Source of the DNA: Cricetomys ansorgei
Lineage: Eukaryota > Chordata > Mammalia > Rodentia > Nesomyidae
NCBI GenBank assembly: GCA_026225945.1
Contig: JAMJFZ010001740.1
Location: 33,005 to 97,004, forward strand
Length of the DNA: 64,000 nt
Direction: 5' to 3'
The position numbers were made by a program, and so were the translations under genes. Each line of letters opens with the position of its first letter. The stretch's first letter is position 1. This document shows, piece by piece, positions 49,574 to 62,474 of this stretch. The notes beneath the pieces were generated by a model, which worked only from the letters and a program-made list of their open reading frames with translations, was not told the origin of the DNA and did not search any database.

Positions 49574-49768
49574 ATGTTGGCAAGACCGTACAGGCTACTT
49601 TGGAGAGATAATGGCAAGTGTAGAGAGACCAGGAAGAGGCAAAGAGAAGCTAGACTTAGGGCTCAGTGTAAAACAGCAAAAAATAAATGGTCCTGGGGAC
49701 AACACAATGAGTCCTGGGCATGGATGGAAAGTTTCCTGGGAGATGTGAGGTTGACCTGGGACTTCTAG
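49574..49768 (+). pseudogene. Possible first exon of a Dlg5-related Speer/takusan/Spetex-2-like gene
   Basis: ATG at 49574 opens MLARPYRLLWRDNGKC then RETRKRQREARLRAQ. A start of this form (basic, RLxxRDNG, RETRxRQ) recalls the N-termini of the rodent Dlg5-derived takusan/Speer/Spetex family, whose members are testis- or brain-expressed and scaffold-related. The frame ends in a stop at 49766 without a convincing donor, so it may be decayed. Its position upstream, on the same strand as the KLKELTKEMDFYR exon at 52197, supports the call. The family match is from memory and needs a search. Confidence 0.4.
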
Positions 49769-51417
49769 TAATGGTGCTCAGTAGCTAGAGGATCTAGGAA
49801 GCTTCTAGAAGCTTCCCTGCTTGTCATGGTTCCTGAAGTCAAGGATTCCAGGACACTAGTTTTTCTGTTCCAGAAGCCAGGAGCTGGTGAGGCCCAAGCT
49901 GTTGTGCTGGGAGCTCTTAGCTTTCAAACTTACTGTGGAGTGATCATTTTGAAGGGGACAAACTAATACCAGCAGAAGGCATGGAGGGATGAGTGAGGTG
50001 TCCCAGTTTAGGGCAGGGCATCACTGCATGTCATCCCCAGTAGATTCCTATAGGTATAGTGTGTCGGACACTAGTTACAGGGAGAGAAATATGATTCTGG
50101 ACAAGGCCTTATATTCTCTTGTCTACAGCAGAACTACTCTGACCTGGATGCTCCCCTGTAGGCATCTGAGTCAGTAGGGCTGCAAGGCAAGCTGCCCTCT
50201 AGTGCAGGGAATGATCCGTCAAGGCTGTGGACCATAATGGAGACTGGCTTCTTCCTGCTAGCTCTGAGTGTCCTGGGTTGTCAGTGAGTTGACTTGGTGA
50301 CCATGATCTTCCCCTGCATCGTTTCTCCATCTGCATGTGCCTGGAATGACTTGGCAGAAGATCTGGGCATCTCCAAACCACCTGAGTGCTTGTGGACTAT
50401 GCCAATTTTGTTCTAGCTTCTAAACCACAGATTTCTGAGGTCTGCAGCCAAGTTAATCCTGGGTAACTGTGAGTATGAGGAGGCTGTCTCCTGCTTCTCT
50501 GAGGCATGTGCTAAGAGACACAGAGGAAACCAGCTCTCTGGTACATCAAACTCATTTCCTTGGGACGGGAAGGCTGAGATCTACAGAAGAGTCCTCTCAA
50601 GCCTGGCCAAAATCTTTTGTGGTGTCTCTGGATCATAGGCATGGCTGCTTTCTCAAGCATCTGATTAGGACTCAGGGTGGTCTGTCCATCCTCTATGCCT
50701 TGTTTTATGTAACTTCACTGTGTTCATCTACCCACACGGGCCTCTGGGGAGCCTCCATGCACCACAACCATCCTCATCAAGAATCAGCTGAATTAGGAGG
50801 AGGAGAGTCTGAGCACTCAGCTAGAGCTGGTGACCAGTGAGAGACATGAGCTGCAAGGTCACCTGATCTTCATCACTGAAAAAGCCGTGGACAATAGGAA
50901 TTCACTGTTTCAAATTCCATGGTGACTTTCTTGTGTCTTTAATGTCCCCATCAGCTTCTCCATTCACTGTTATTGAGTTCTAGGAGGATTCGCTTCTCGA
51001 GTGTTCCTGTCTCTAGCCACATGTCCCTAAATACTTCCCAGTGGAAAAACTTTAGCCTGGACTGGTTTGAGATGGGGACACACACTATTTTGCTTTTTTC
51101 GAATGAAAAGAAGACCCTATTGCCTGAGCCACACACCTCAGGGAATGAGGCAGTTGTATTTGAGTTTCCAGGATTCATTGGAGATGCTGTGACAGGTGGT
51201 TTGTGTGAGATGCTAGCTGCTGTGAATTTGTTGTGAGGCTCAGTATTTGCCTGACATGTGATTGTGTGCTGGGTACTCTCGGTTGCATCTAGAGGGGTCT
51301 GGTCCCACTTGATACATGCTAGTGGTTGCTGAAAGGCCTGGGGACCATCACTGCTCCTCTCTGTCCTGTCTAAGATGATACACACTGTGTATACCTTCAG
51401 CATTCATTGCTTTCCCC

Positions 51418-51420
51418 CTC

Positions 51421-51462
<42 letters not shown>

Positions 51463-51536
51463 TTTAATCTCCCTCTCTTTCTCCCTCCACTCCCTCTCCC
51501 TCTCCCTCTCCCCCTCCTCCCCTCTCTCTCTGTGAG
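51418..51536. repeat. (CT)n / pyrimidine tract
   Basis: Long CT run passing into CCCTCTCC units. It generates Arg/Glu artefact frames on the minus strand. Confidence 0.95.
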
Positions 51537-52196
51537 TGTTTGTGTCTGGAGACATTGCCAACAGGGGCCTATGGTAGGACCTGAGGACTTGCCTGTCTCA
51601 CTAGTTCTAAGTGATGGCAGTGCTGAGGTCATGGTGCCCCAATGTAGGCAGCTCTCCTCTTGGTTCATAAGCTTAACTTTAACCTTGATGAGAATCTTAC
51701 TTTTATTTTATAAAGCTGTCCTGATGTAGTGCCTCATGCCCAGAAATGCTGATCCAGTGCTCTGGGCATTCATGTGGTGATAGGTACCCAAGATTGAGAA
51801 TCCCATTCTGAGGGTAGGTGTTATCACAGGTTCCTGATGAGCCCAGACATTTGACCTAGACTCCTGGAAAATTCTTAGAGAGCCAGTCTGACCTTCCAGG
51901 CTACTAAGGTAGCTCATGCCTCCTAGTGCCTAGCCTACCCTCTAGGAACCCTGCTCTTCTGGCTGGAGCTAGGGTACTATGTGTAATCAGCACATGGAGG
52001 TTCCAGTACATAGGAGCCAGGACTTGTCATCCACTGCTTGTGGTAGTTCAGGATGCAGCTGAGTTCATATGCATCTTGAGGCCTTTGTTATTGGGGATCT
52101 TTGCTCCAGCGGCCAGGTCCTACCACGGGCCAAATCCTTTCTGTGGGAAGCTGTAGAATAATTGTGAGCAATCATGTTGGACCTGCAGACCTGCAG

Positions 52197-52258
52197 AGTG
52201 AGCACACTGAGGCCTCAGAGAAGCTCAAGGAGCTGACCAAGGAAATGGATTTCTATCG
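52197..52258 (+). pseudogene. Dlg5/takusan-like exon (KLKELTKEMDFYR)
   Basis: 62 nt, acceptor CTGCAG|AGTGAG and donor TCTATCG|GTAAGTGA (near consensus). It reads SEHTEASEKLKELTKEMDFY, then Arg split by the intron. LTKEMDFYR is the hallmark of the coiled-coil exon in Dlg5 and its rodent takusan/Speer/Spetex relatives. The exon is intact by itself; whether the gene is live is unknown, so it is listed as pseudogene or partial gene. Confidence 0.6.
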
Positions 52259-52364
52259 GTAAGTGACTGTCTTGGCTGGGACCCAAACAGTTGTGGGTTG
52301 ATATCTTCCTTTGTCTCTGGACTGGAAAGTCCAGAGCTCTGGTTCTAGCCTTTCTGCCTCTCAG

Positions 52365-52419
52365 CTCTGCAAGTACCAACAGGAGGAGACCAGAGAACTC
52401 CAGACTCCAGCAACATCAG
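52365..52419 (+). pseudogene. Possible next exon of the Dlg5-like gene
   Basis: 55 nt between CTGCCTCTCAG and CATCAG|GTAGGG. It is open in the phase left by 52197-52258, but the residues (SASTNRRRPENSRLQQHQ) do not look like the family; another frame gives LCKYQQEETRELQ. Weak. Confidence 0.3.
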
Positions 52420-53280
52420 GTAGGGACAGGCAACTGGTTCAGGATAAGGTCTGTCACTATTTGACATTTTATAACTGCATGTCTACCCATCCCCCACCTG
52501 TGCTTTCACCCATCACCTTATTCATCCACCCACGCATCCACTGCCCAATTCATGCCATGCAATTGTGCATTTCTGTGTGCATGCACAACTATTTCTGTGG
52601 AGTGAGCCTCTTTTGAGAAGCTGAATTATTGACAAGCAAATGCAGTCCTCTCAGGGAGATGGGTCAATGACACATCCCACACCTACATGTCATTGTGACA
52701 AGAGATGTGCTATGCACAGAGATGAGTGAGGGAGAGCTGGGTCCTGTGGCTCATTTACTTGACAGGGACCATGTGAGATCACAAAGGGAAACAACTAGCT
52801 AGAGAAAATCCCCTTGCAAATGCCAAATGAGAGGGTCTTGTTCCCTTTTTCTGGTGGCATGTGGCATTACTCCCTTGTGCTTTTTGCATCCCCTAAGGTC
52901 TCTTCCCTTAGGTCAGCTCTTAGGTCACACTGACAGAAGCCTAAGTGTCATCTTTTCAGCCTTTTGTCTGTGGTTGCTGCAAGAGTTCTCCTCCTCTGGA
53001 GCTGTCTGGATGACCATGTATGTGGGAAGGCTTTTGACAGGTTGTGAGTTGGAGAGGGAGATTTGCATCTCCATGAGAAAATTTTCCCTACACACCACAA
53101 CATAATGTGACTAAGCAGAGCATACTTCCCATATTAATTTTATTTCCCAAGGGAGGGATAATAGAGTTGTGAGACCCTTGTGAAAGAGCTGGTGTGTTAC
53201 TCTAAACTCACCTGCTATCTAGCCTGATGTTGTTTTCTATTCCCCAACCTTGTTTTGCTATAAGTGGCCACACATGTGCA

Positions 53281-53325
<45 letters not shown>

Positions 53326-53339
53326 CTGTGTGTATGTGT
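53281..53339. repeat. (TG)n microsatellite
   Basis: TG run with a few interruptions towards its right end. Confidence 0.95.
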
Positions 53340-54828
53340 GTACATGTGCATCCCAGTGCGTGTATAGTGTAGACATATGGAGATTTCAGTGTACCATACG
53401 TGTATGCATTGGCTAGAAGACATCACTAGGTTTCTTTGTCAGTCTCTGGTTTGAACCAGTGTTTCTTACTTCCCCTGAGCTTATTGTTTTGGGTAGTCTG
53501 GCTGACCAGAAAGCTGTTGGGATCCTCTATATATTCTTGCCCTTATATGAGAGTATAATCGTGCATGTGCTCAACACTCCACTAGAAAATAATCTAGTGG
53601 ACAGCAAAAGGAGCCCTATTTGCCCATACACCGACCTGTGCTTTCAGCACACATGTTACTCATGTTCCCATACATCCAGCTGCCCATCTCATGTCATCTA
53701 ATTGTGCATTTCTGTGTCCAGGCTGGGAGGAGGGGTAGAGCCAAGTGGGTCTGCTGCCCCTGGAATTTCTGTCTTTTATAGGCTTTTGTTCAGTGGCAAG
53801 GCTCCAATCCACATCCAGGGAGGAAACACCTCAAAGGTTCAGGCTGGTGCAGCTGACAAGAACTTCTGTCCAGGAAACATGATATTTGATATTCAGTGTG
53901 TCTAAGAAATTATTTTCTCTTTCAGAGTTCTCTAGTATGTTCTGAGCAGGCTGTCGTTTAACTCACAGAAATCTGCCTGCTTCTGACTCCCTAGTGATGG
54001 GATCTAAAGTTGTGCACAAATGTGCCTTGCCGAAACTTCATTTTTACTGATGAACATCATCTATAGAGAAAAGATTCCCATTGTTGAGCACTGCTCTTTT
54101 TGGTGTTTGTTTATATACAGTGACGAGTTCTCTAAATACAATAGGTTTATTAGTTGTCAGGAGGAACCCAGCAAGATGCGTCAGCTTCAGGGATGATCAG
54201 AACCTTCGCTTAAGTGTTCTGGATCAGTCACCTAGGAATCAGGATGTAAGTTCCCAGATCTAGTCCTAAGGGAAATGTGTTTCTGTTTGGTGCCAGAGCC
54301 AGAAACCATGCAGGGCAATTGTTCTTAGGCATTCAATTCTGGAAATGCTGCTCTAGCATGGCAGAATCCATCCTGTGTTTTGCCTGGCTTCAAGGTATCT
54401 TCTGGGCTGGAGGATTTTGATAGCTTCATGACTTATTCTGGTACTCAGGTTGCAAGTTTGTATTATGCCTATGAAATGAGAAGGTCAATTAGTATCTCAT
54501 CATGGGAAATGTGTGTGTATGCTCACCTCTGGCATCAATATTGTATTATTGCTTACATAATGATGTCCTTGGACTGTAGGAATTAGTCCTATTCTTTCTA
54601 GTAGAACAGAGAACATACTGTACTCAGATCAACTTCTGATATTGATTAATGCTGAGAAAAATTACATCCCAGTTATCTGTGACCCATGTTCCTTGGGGGT
54701 AGAAACAATATTCAGTTAGAAGTCAGTGTTGAATACCCAACACAGTTGAGGTGGTGGGAGGGTTCAGCTTGACATGTGACATGGCAGGACCCCACCAGGA
54801 TTGTGTCTTTACTGCATTCCTCTCCTAG

Positions 54829-54994
54829 ATCTGAAAAACTGCAGCATGAGCTGGCACAGGCCACAAGCCAGGCTGAGAGCCTCCTGCAGAAGGAGCTGCT
54901 GCATCAGGAGCCACATGCCAAGCCCCATACTCAGCAACCCTGGAATTTGTGGGATGGTTTCCTTCCTAGAATTTGGTATTTTATGTGTGAGTAG
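54829..54994 (+). pseudogene. Dlg5/takusan-like coiled-coil exon
   Basis: The acceptor is TTCCTCTCCTAG|ATCTG. Read with the split Arg left by the 52197 exon it gives SEKLQHELAQATSQAESLLQ, then KELLHQEPHAKPH, a heptad-like, Leu/Glu/Gln-rich coiled coil as in takusan/Speer proteins. It stops at 54992 with no obvious donor, so it may be the end of a truncated protein or a decayed exon. A 21-nt mini-exon (LTSESE, donor GTAAGTAG) near 57100-57131 could belong to the same gene. Confidence 0.5.
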
Positions 54995-55875
54995 ACCCTG
55001 ATTTTGTCTAGCCAATGACCCAGTGAGGCTGTGTCTGGATCTCATTGATTTTCTTTTGCATGATACCTGTCCTTAGAGGATATTAGATACCAAAGGAAGC
55101 CACAGACAACTTCAACACAGGACATTCTCCACACTAGGAAAAAGACACCTCCTTGTAGCTGGGAAATCACCATTGAATAAGACATCAACCTAACTCCAGG
55201 TGATCCAGCCCCAATCTGATCCATGTTATCTGTTGGCTCACTATTCTAGGAGAAAAAAACACATCAACAATAATCATGGGATACAGAAAAACCAAAGACA
55301 AAAATTACTGAACACTTTGATATGCACTAGCAAATGGTCCCATTTGGGGGTACAATACGGAGGGAAGATACACTTCTGATCAACAGTTACGAGTCCTCAG
55401 CCCTGCATGTGTGGTGGAAATCTGTCATGGAAGACTGTGTTGATGCGACTCTGTTATCCTGACAGACCACACCCAAAAGGCTTCTGTCTCCAGTACAGTG
55501 CTGACTGCATGGCACACACAAGTGTAGTGAAGACAAGTCTACTCTAGAGTTGTCAACCATCCCTTTCACCTCCTGTTAGCTGTTTGTTCTTCTCTAAGAA
55601 TAAAGAGCGAGTATTCCCCAATTTCACACCTCCCAAACCTGCAGCAAGAGAGTACCACTTAGCTTAATTTTTTGCTTTGTTTTTGGTTTGTGTTTTTGCC
55701 TTTGGTGGTTTTGTTTGAGTTTGGTTATTTTGTTGGTGTTTCATCTTTTCTACTGTGTTTGATATTTTTCAAATGCTTTTTAAAAAGCCATTATTGGGGA
55801 AAAGGACTGTAGTTTTTATGAATAAAAATTATTTCAAACTCTTCACTCTTATGACCAACTTCTTTAGTTGGCTGT

Positions 55876-56010
55876 GGTGTCAAGTTCCTGTAACCCCAGG
55901 TCTCACAGGCAGAGCTAGATCTATGCATATTCCAGGCAGCATGGGCTACAGAGTGAGTTCAAAGCAAGCCAGGGATAAGCAGAGGCGAGGCGTCCTGGGT
56001 GTCAGAAGGA
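55876..56010 (+). mobile_element. B1-like SINE (diverged)
   Basis: CAAGTTCCTGTAACCCCAGG, CACAGGCAGAGCTAGATC, CATGGGCTACAGAGTGAGTT and CAAGCCAGGGATAAGCAGAG follow the second half of the B1 order. Confidence 0.55.
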
Positions 56011-57727
56011 TGGCTTATTCCATGGATATAGTCTTTATGATTGAATAATTATTCCTTCAATATTCACACTGTCCTGCATACAGCTATCCCTGAAATATGG
56101 TACTCTGTATACATACTTTCAAGAAGTGATCATGGCAACCAAATTATGGAGATAATCCTATATTCCTCTACAGCATCCCAGAAATAAAAACAGTCATTAA
56201 AGGAGCATAAAAAATTTCGGGAACCCAGAGTTTTGTTTTTTCCTGCACACAGCATCACTAATAACTACATAGCAGTGATAATAGCCTGCCAAGACAGTTG
56301 GGGAAATTGTTTTTAATAAATCTTGTTGTCCTTGAAGATGCATTTGGCATATTTGTGAGAGGTTTATTTAATTTTCGTTTTTGTGTTTGGCTGTTCTGTC
56401 TGTTGCATGTCTGTGCCTCACATGCGTGCAGGTCCATTGGAGGCTGAAGGCAATGGATCCTCTGTAACTAGAGTGATAGAGGGTCATTAGGCATCTGAAA
56501 GAGCAGTAAAGGCTCTTAGCCTATAAGACTTCTGTCCAGACTCTGAACTTGGGATTTGTCCTTCCAGTATTATGTGTTGTATTAGTTGAACTGGGGTGGT
56601 CACCCCACTCAATGAGAGAAGTTTCTGGAGAGCTGAATGGACACACACATGAGGTAAGCATGCTAATGTCTTAGGCTCCCAGGCATCTATGCACGGCCCT
56701 GGTGTCCCCAGTGCTCTCCATGGATTTAGTTCATACAGCAGCATTGCTTACTGTCAGGGTTCGAGCACATCTCTCGCCTCCTTCTAGGATGACAGTGTAG
56801 ATTAGGTCTACCTGATGAAATACAGCATTGAGATGATCCTCCTGGGGGCTGGGTGGGGCAAGGTTTCATTCTTGATGACAAGGAAAAAAGCTCCAGCTCA
56901 GCAGTGTTGGGAGGAAGCTCCAGAGCAGCCATGCTGGATAGAGCCTGCAGCAGAGGCCACATGCTTCTGGTGGAGAGTTTGCCTGTGCAAGCCTGGGACA
57001 TGAGAGGAACGGTTGATCCTGCCATTATGCTATGACAGATCTCAGTGTTTATCAGGGAAGTGTTCCTCACAGATGACCATTTTATTACTTTTCCTCTCCC
57101 TGAAACAGACCTGACTTCTGAATCTGAAGGTAAGTAGAGAGTTAAAATGTTGAGGAAGTAGCCTGTGTGTCCCCAGACATGTGCTGACAAACCAGGGCTT
57201 TTCGAGACAGCCAGAGAAGCAGAGTAGATGCTTTGTTATAATCTCCTGTTGGTCACCGTCTTCTTTCTGATCTGAGCCTGAAACAAATAGGAACATCTGT
57301 AGAAACATTGGAAACTAGGTAAGACATGTTTAGGCCACAATACCAAGTTGGTACAATATTGAGCGTGTCTCCTTGTCAATATTCTCAGTATCTGGGAAGA
57401 GCCTGCAGCTGGATATGCCTGATTCACTTGTGGGTCATCAATACAGTATTTGGCTGTTTTGGAAAATGCTACCATAATAGTACATTAACCATGCTTCATC
57501 TGCTGGAATTTCTGCATGTAGATAACTATTTAGCATCAGATTTCTCTGGATAAATTGTTCCTATGTTGCAGTTGGACAGAAGCCCTTCATCATCTCTCTC
57601 ATAAACATTCCCATTTTTAAAGGATTCTGCTAGTCACATTCAAAAACCTGTATTATGGTGGCCAAATTGATAGCTGAGTAGTCTCTTCTTGCATCCTGCC
57701 CTGTACTAACTGAAGCAGATGGATGGA

Positions 57728-57815
57728 GTTATAGACCTGGGATGTAACTCAGTGGTAGACTAGTTTCCTAGCAAGCACAGTGTCCTAGCTTCAATCCTAG
57801 CAGTAGAGAGTGAGC
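57728..57815 (+). mobile_element. ID/B4-type tRNA-derived SINE
   Basis: TGGGATGTAACTCAGTGGTA, CCTAGCAAGCACAG and TTCAATCCTAGCAG correspond to the box A and box B parts of the rodent ID head. Confidence 0.65.
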
Positions 57816-58054
57816 GGGAAAAGAATTTACTACCCAGTTACATCCAGAGGTGAAGCAAACAACATATGAGCAGACTCCACAGAGGTTTTTAGGTCCGCCA
57901 ACCTCCAGCCTCCCACAACTCCACCATTGTTGAATGTGTATTTTCACTAAGACAAGATTATGGGATTAAAGTATCTACTCTCTGGAAATAAAGCACAAAT
58001 TCATGGAGAACATAAATAGAGACACACAGCTTATTAAATTTAGTGTTTGAGTTG

Positions 58055-58210
58055 ATCAGCTGGCAAAATGGCTCAGTGGGTAAAGGTACTTGCTATCAAG
58101 CCTACAAACCTTAATTTCATCCCTGGGGCCCACATGGAGGAAGGAGGGAACCAACATTCCACCCACTTTCCTCTGACCTTCATGCGGCTGTGCATGTGCA
58201 CACACCCAGC
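58055..58210 (+). mobile_element. B2/B3-type SINE
   Basis: CTGGCAAAATGGCTCAGTGG, GTACTTGCTATCAAGCCTAC, TGGGGCCCACATGGAGGAAG and TTTCCTCTGACCTTC follow the tRNA-derived B2-like head and body, plus orientation. Confidence 0.7.
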
Positions 58211-60014
58211 CACCATAACTGTTTCATAAAGCTACTCCAAGGACAGTGGAGGAGGCATGCAGACATCTGTCAGTAAAGTCCCATGGTGCCTTGTTAGTGA
58301 ACACTGATATGCTGCAGTACCATGTCTACACCCTGAAACCTGGCCATGTGGCAGTCCCATGGTGAGATAAGGCCTGCTTTCCTGGAGATACAGCAGGAGT
58401 AAGGCCTGGCCCCAGCAATGACTGCATCCATTTGACCACATCCCTAAATGCTCAGCCCATTACATTTCTTTCTGTTTTCTCATAAAACTTATTGTAGGAC
58501 AGGTTCCAGTTCCCTGAGTTGCCTGTCTTCCAGACAGCACACAAGCACCCCTAGATTAAGTGTATTTCTATTGGTCACTGCTGGCGGCAGAATAGACTCA
58601 AGGGCATGGTTTTCCCAGTTCTTGCAATTACTCAAGCATACCCAGCAGCCTCCTGATGTTTGACACAAATTCCATGTCTCTCTTGCCAAGCAAATCAGCT
58701 TACCTTCCCTGACTTTGGCTCCTTGTCCTGTCTGCAGTTCAATTAAAGCACTTTGTGCCCCAGAAATTGAAGCCTAAAGAGGCTCACCTCTGCCCATGCC
58801 CCTGGCTTCCCTAAGAACAGCTCCTCACATGACAGCTCCTGTCTACTTTTTTGTTTCTCAGAGCTGTAGAAACCAAAACAGTTGCCATCAAAGCACCACC
58901 AGAAAAACAGGTTAAGCTAATGTGGTAAATCTAAATTTGTAACTGAGTTGAGACCATTGTGGGGCCCAGACTCCTTAAAAATGTCTTATACTCATGCTTA
59001 GCTAACCATTTTTTGTTATTTACTCTGAATATCTCAAAGTGTTCCTACTCTGTAACAAAAGTGAAGCTAGTCACTGTGGCCTGTCAGAGCCTCCTTTGAA
59101 TTAAATCCTACTTTATTGAGGAAGAGATGGCCTGGATGGTACACAGCTAGTCAAGGTCTCCTCTCCTGCACTGCCTTGTGCTGTCCACCACACTCCTCGG
59201 AGATATGAGGAGTCTGTCCCACCAGATATCCCACCTGAAGATGTAGGTGTTTGCCCAGGCTGGCAACAGTGGACTGTCAGAAGAGTAGATCACCCTGACA
59301 ATAGAAAATGGACATTCAATGAAGGTCAGGGTATGACATTCTGGGAATTAGCTGGTATGCACCATTGTTGGGGAAAAGAGAACCGTGTCACCCAGTGAGA
59401 AGTCACCTACTGATTACTTTTCTGTAATGGAAGACCTCCTGCCAGCTCCCACACCCAGCCCACCTCCACCAATATGGTGCTTTGGTACAAACCCTGGGTG
59501 CCATTCTTTTAACTCTGTGGCTTTCAGATCATGCTGCATATCCAGGCCCAGCTCTTGTAGACAGGCACGGCACACCAGCAGAACTCAGCAGGATGAAGAG
59601 AGAAGCTGACACTGGCGCAGGTGTTCTGATCTCCAAGACCTCCCTATAGGACCTGTTCCACCTAGACACAGGTGCCATAGGGCATAATTTGAACCATTCA
59701 TCCTTAAAATGCATGTGGATGCCATCCTACATGTTAGGCCTCTGATCTAGGCCACCAGGAAAGTCCTCCTAGGAGTGCCACATGCCAAAAGTTTGGGCAT
59801 GTTTTTTAATCTTGGCTTCCACAATTATTGTAGCAACCCTATTCCCACCTGCCCTTCTCTCAGGTGAGAGAAGAATGGCCAAGCCACTCCTTCCCTTAAT
59901 TGCTGCTGTGTAAGGGAAAGATGCCAAACAACTCCATTTTGTATTCATGGTGAACATTAATACCAGTGTACTTCAGATAAGACAAGCTGTCTCTTTCTTT
60001 CAGAGAGATGGACA

Positions 60015-60130
60015 ATGATGACAATAACCTATTTATTTTGTACCACAGCATCCCATGAGAGAGGGGTAATGAATCATCTGCCTGAAGACATTAGCTTGCC
60101 TGGCACACAGTAAGCATTAAATGCTTGCAG
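60015..60130 (+). mobile_element. MIR SINE fragment
   Basis: GCCTGGCACACAGTAAGCAT followed by TAAATGC is the 3' part of MIR; the preceding part is weakly similar. Confidence 0.6.
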
Positions 60131-62474
60131 CTGTGGTGACTCTCACCATTGTCTTTACTGAACACACAGTGTGAATTCACAACTAAGTACCAATCCTGTA
60201 GCTTTTGTGATCCTTTTGGAAGGACAGGTGATTGAACCCACACCTTCACCTGTCCTTCTGTGGCTCTTTATAATTCACACATACAGCTTTTTTTTTGTGG
60301 CCTTGTAGAGCTGGTGTTTCTAGGCACGACACCTACCCCAGCTGTCTGCTCAATCTGCAGATCTAGGAAGCATTTTATATCAGGAAGGGGGAAAGCTAGA
60401 GAAGGGGCTGACTGGAAGTTGACTGAAGGCTTGAATAGTTTAATGTGATCCATAACATCAACGTGATTCCACTGTAGAGAGTCACAGTGGTCATTAAAAC
60501 CAGAGAGCTGCTGATAAAATGGAAAGACTATTTTTTGATGGAGAGATGGAGAATGATGTCATTACATGTCGTGTTATTACACAACACAGCACCCCCTGAA
60601 CAGTAACTTTTTCTCTACTTTTAGTTATCATTTGATAGTCAGGTGCAGGGATCATTTCAAGAAGCCAAGAATGATGACTGCCTCTTAAGACAAACTGGGA
60701 AGTAGAGCAAAGAGGGAGGAAGCACTGATTTTCATACAGCATGCCAGCCCTCAGGGCACAAGCTTCTCCCAATCTCTTGTTGACACAGCCCAAAATACAG
60801 AAGATTGTCTCTGCTGTGACAACACTTTAATGGTGGGTGTCAGACGAGTATGTGGCACAACAGAGAGTACTTGCCCAACAGGGGACTCAATCCCTAACCC
60901 AGAGGCTATCACCAATTTATAACAGCTCCCAAATGGAAAGATTCGTTTTTTCTACAACAGGGTCTGACGGCACATATGCAATCCACACTCAAGCACAGGC
61001 CACGTGCCCCAGCAGTGCCACACACCTCACACTAAATGAACTCATTGATATTTAGAGGGGTTTCTCTCATAAGGCTTTATCTTGGCCCCTTTTCTCCTCT
61101 ACATGTCTTTTGTTCATATATTATAATTTTGATTTTGTGTCTTTATGGCTTGTGTGTGTGTGTGCTTCGTGTGCAATTATTTTTTTTCTATTCATTTGAT
61201 TGTTTTGTTCTCTTCAGGGTAATTTGTTTTTATTTTTATTATTGTTCATTACTATTCTTACTGTATAGGCCCGCCTTCTAATAAGACAGGGGAATAAAGT
61301 GTGTAAACGGTGAGAATATGGTTTAGTCGGAGTGAGGAGGGTTCTGGAGAAGATGGGGGAGGGGAAGCCACAATTAGAATATATTATGTGAAAAATTGTA
61401 TTCTCCATAAAGGAAAAAAAAATGAAATATTTTTTTTAATTGCAATGAATTACAAGTCTACCTTCACTACAGAGATTCAGATATGGAAGAATATATTCTC
61501 GTCAATATGTATAGCATAGCTTGTAGACTCTAAAGGACTCCACATTATTTTCATAACAGAAGCAGAAACAGTATTTGAAAAGAACAGCATCCATTCATTA
61601 CAAAAGTTTCTTAGAAACTGGATCAGAAAGATAGTATTGCAACACACTTAAAATTACAAATTGCAGACCATTATCTAACATTATACATAACGGAAGAAAT
61701 CTTACCTATAATGGAATCAGAGAAAAATGGACCTAACGGCATCAATGTAAGACCTGAATCTTCCTAATGACTAGAAAAATCAGAAAGGAAACAATTAATG
61801 ATCTAGGAATAGGCAATATTTTTCTGAACCCAGGAGCAGAGACATCAGGTTCCGGATAGCTCAGCAGCACAGATTTTACCGGTTACAGAACCCAACACTT
61901 GGGCCTCATGTAAAGCAATTCACCAACTGAGAGCACGCTGCCTTTAACTCTCTAGCTAATGGGGTTTTTTCTTCAATTAATTGGAACAACCATTTGTCTG
62001 ATTGTTGTTTTCTTCCCAAGGAACTAAGGGTTGGTATGTTTTTGTTTTCTTTTTTAAATTTGTCCCACATGTGATAAAATATTCCATGCATTTAAAAGTA
62101 TTTTAATAAGGATCATTTCCTGTTTTAATCACTAAAATCTATTTTCAAAGGCCCGCTTTTCTAATTAGAACAGCTCCCCGTAGCTCGCAGTTTAACTGTA
62201 CCCGAAAAGCAGACGCATGGAACCTCTCAAGCAGAACACACCTGCTTTCTGGTCTCCCAACCCCACCACCCCCTCCCTGCCCAGCCAGTTGTTCTTTGTG
62301 CAAGTTAGGCCTCTGCTTATCACATCTGGCGTGCATACATCGTCACAGACATTCGTGGGCTCCAATGCTGCAGCGTGCTCAAAGAAGATGGGATGTGGAG
62401 TCTCAGCCTCTCTACAGTGGCTTCTCTGAACACTGAAGATAAAACACCTACAGAGACCCTTTAGAGATGCTCAC

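Larger units (their letters stand above)
54995..62474. other. Intergenic/patchwork region, no intact gene
   Basis: Carries B1-, ID-, B2- and MIR-type SINEs listed separately. I searched the minus strand by eye for the next SEC16B exon (LAEKLKL) and did not find it. No frame is convincing. Confidence 0.4.
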
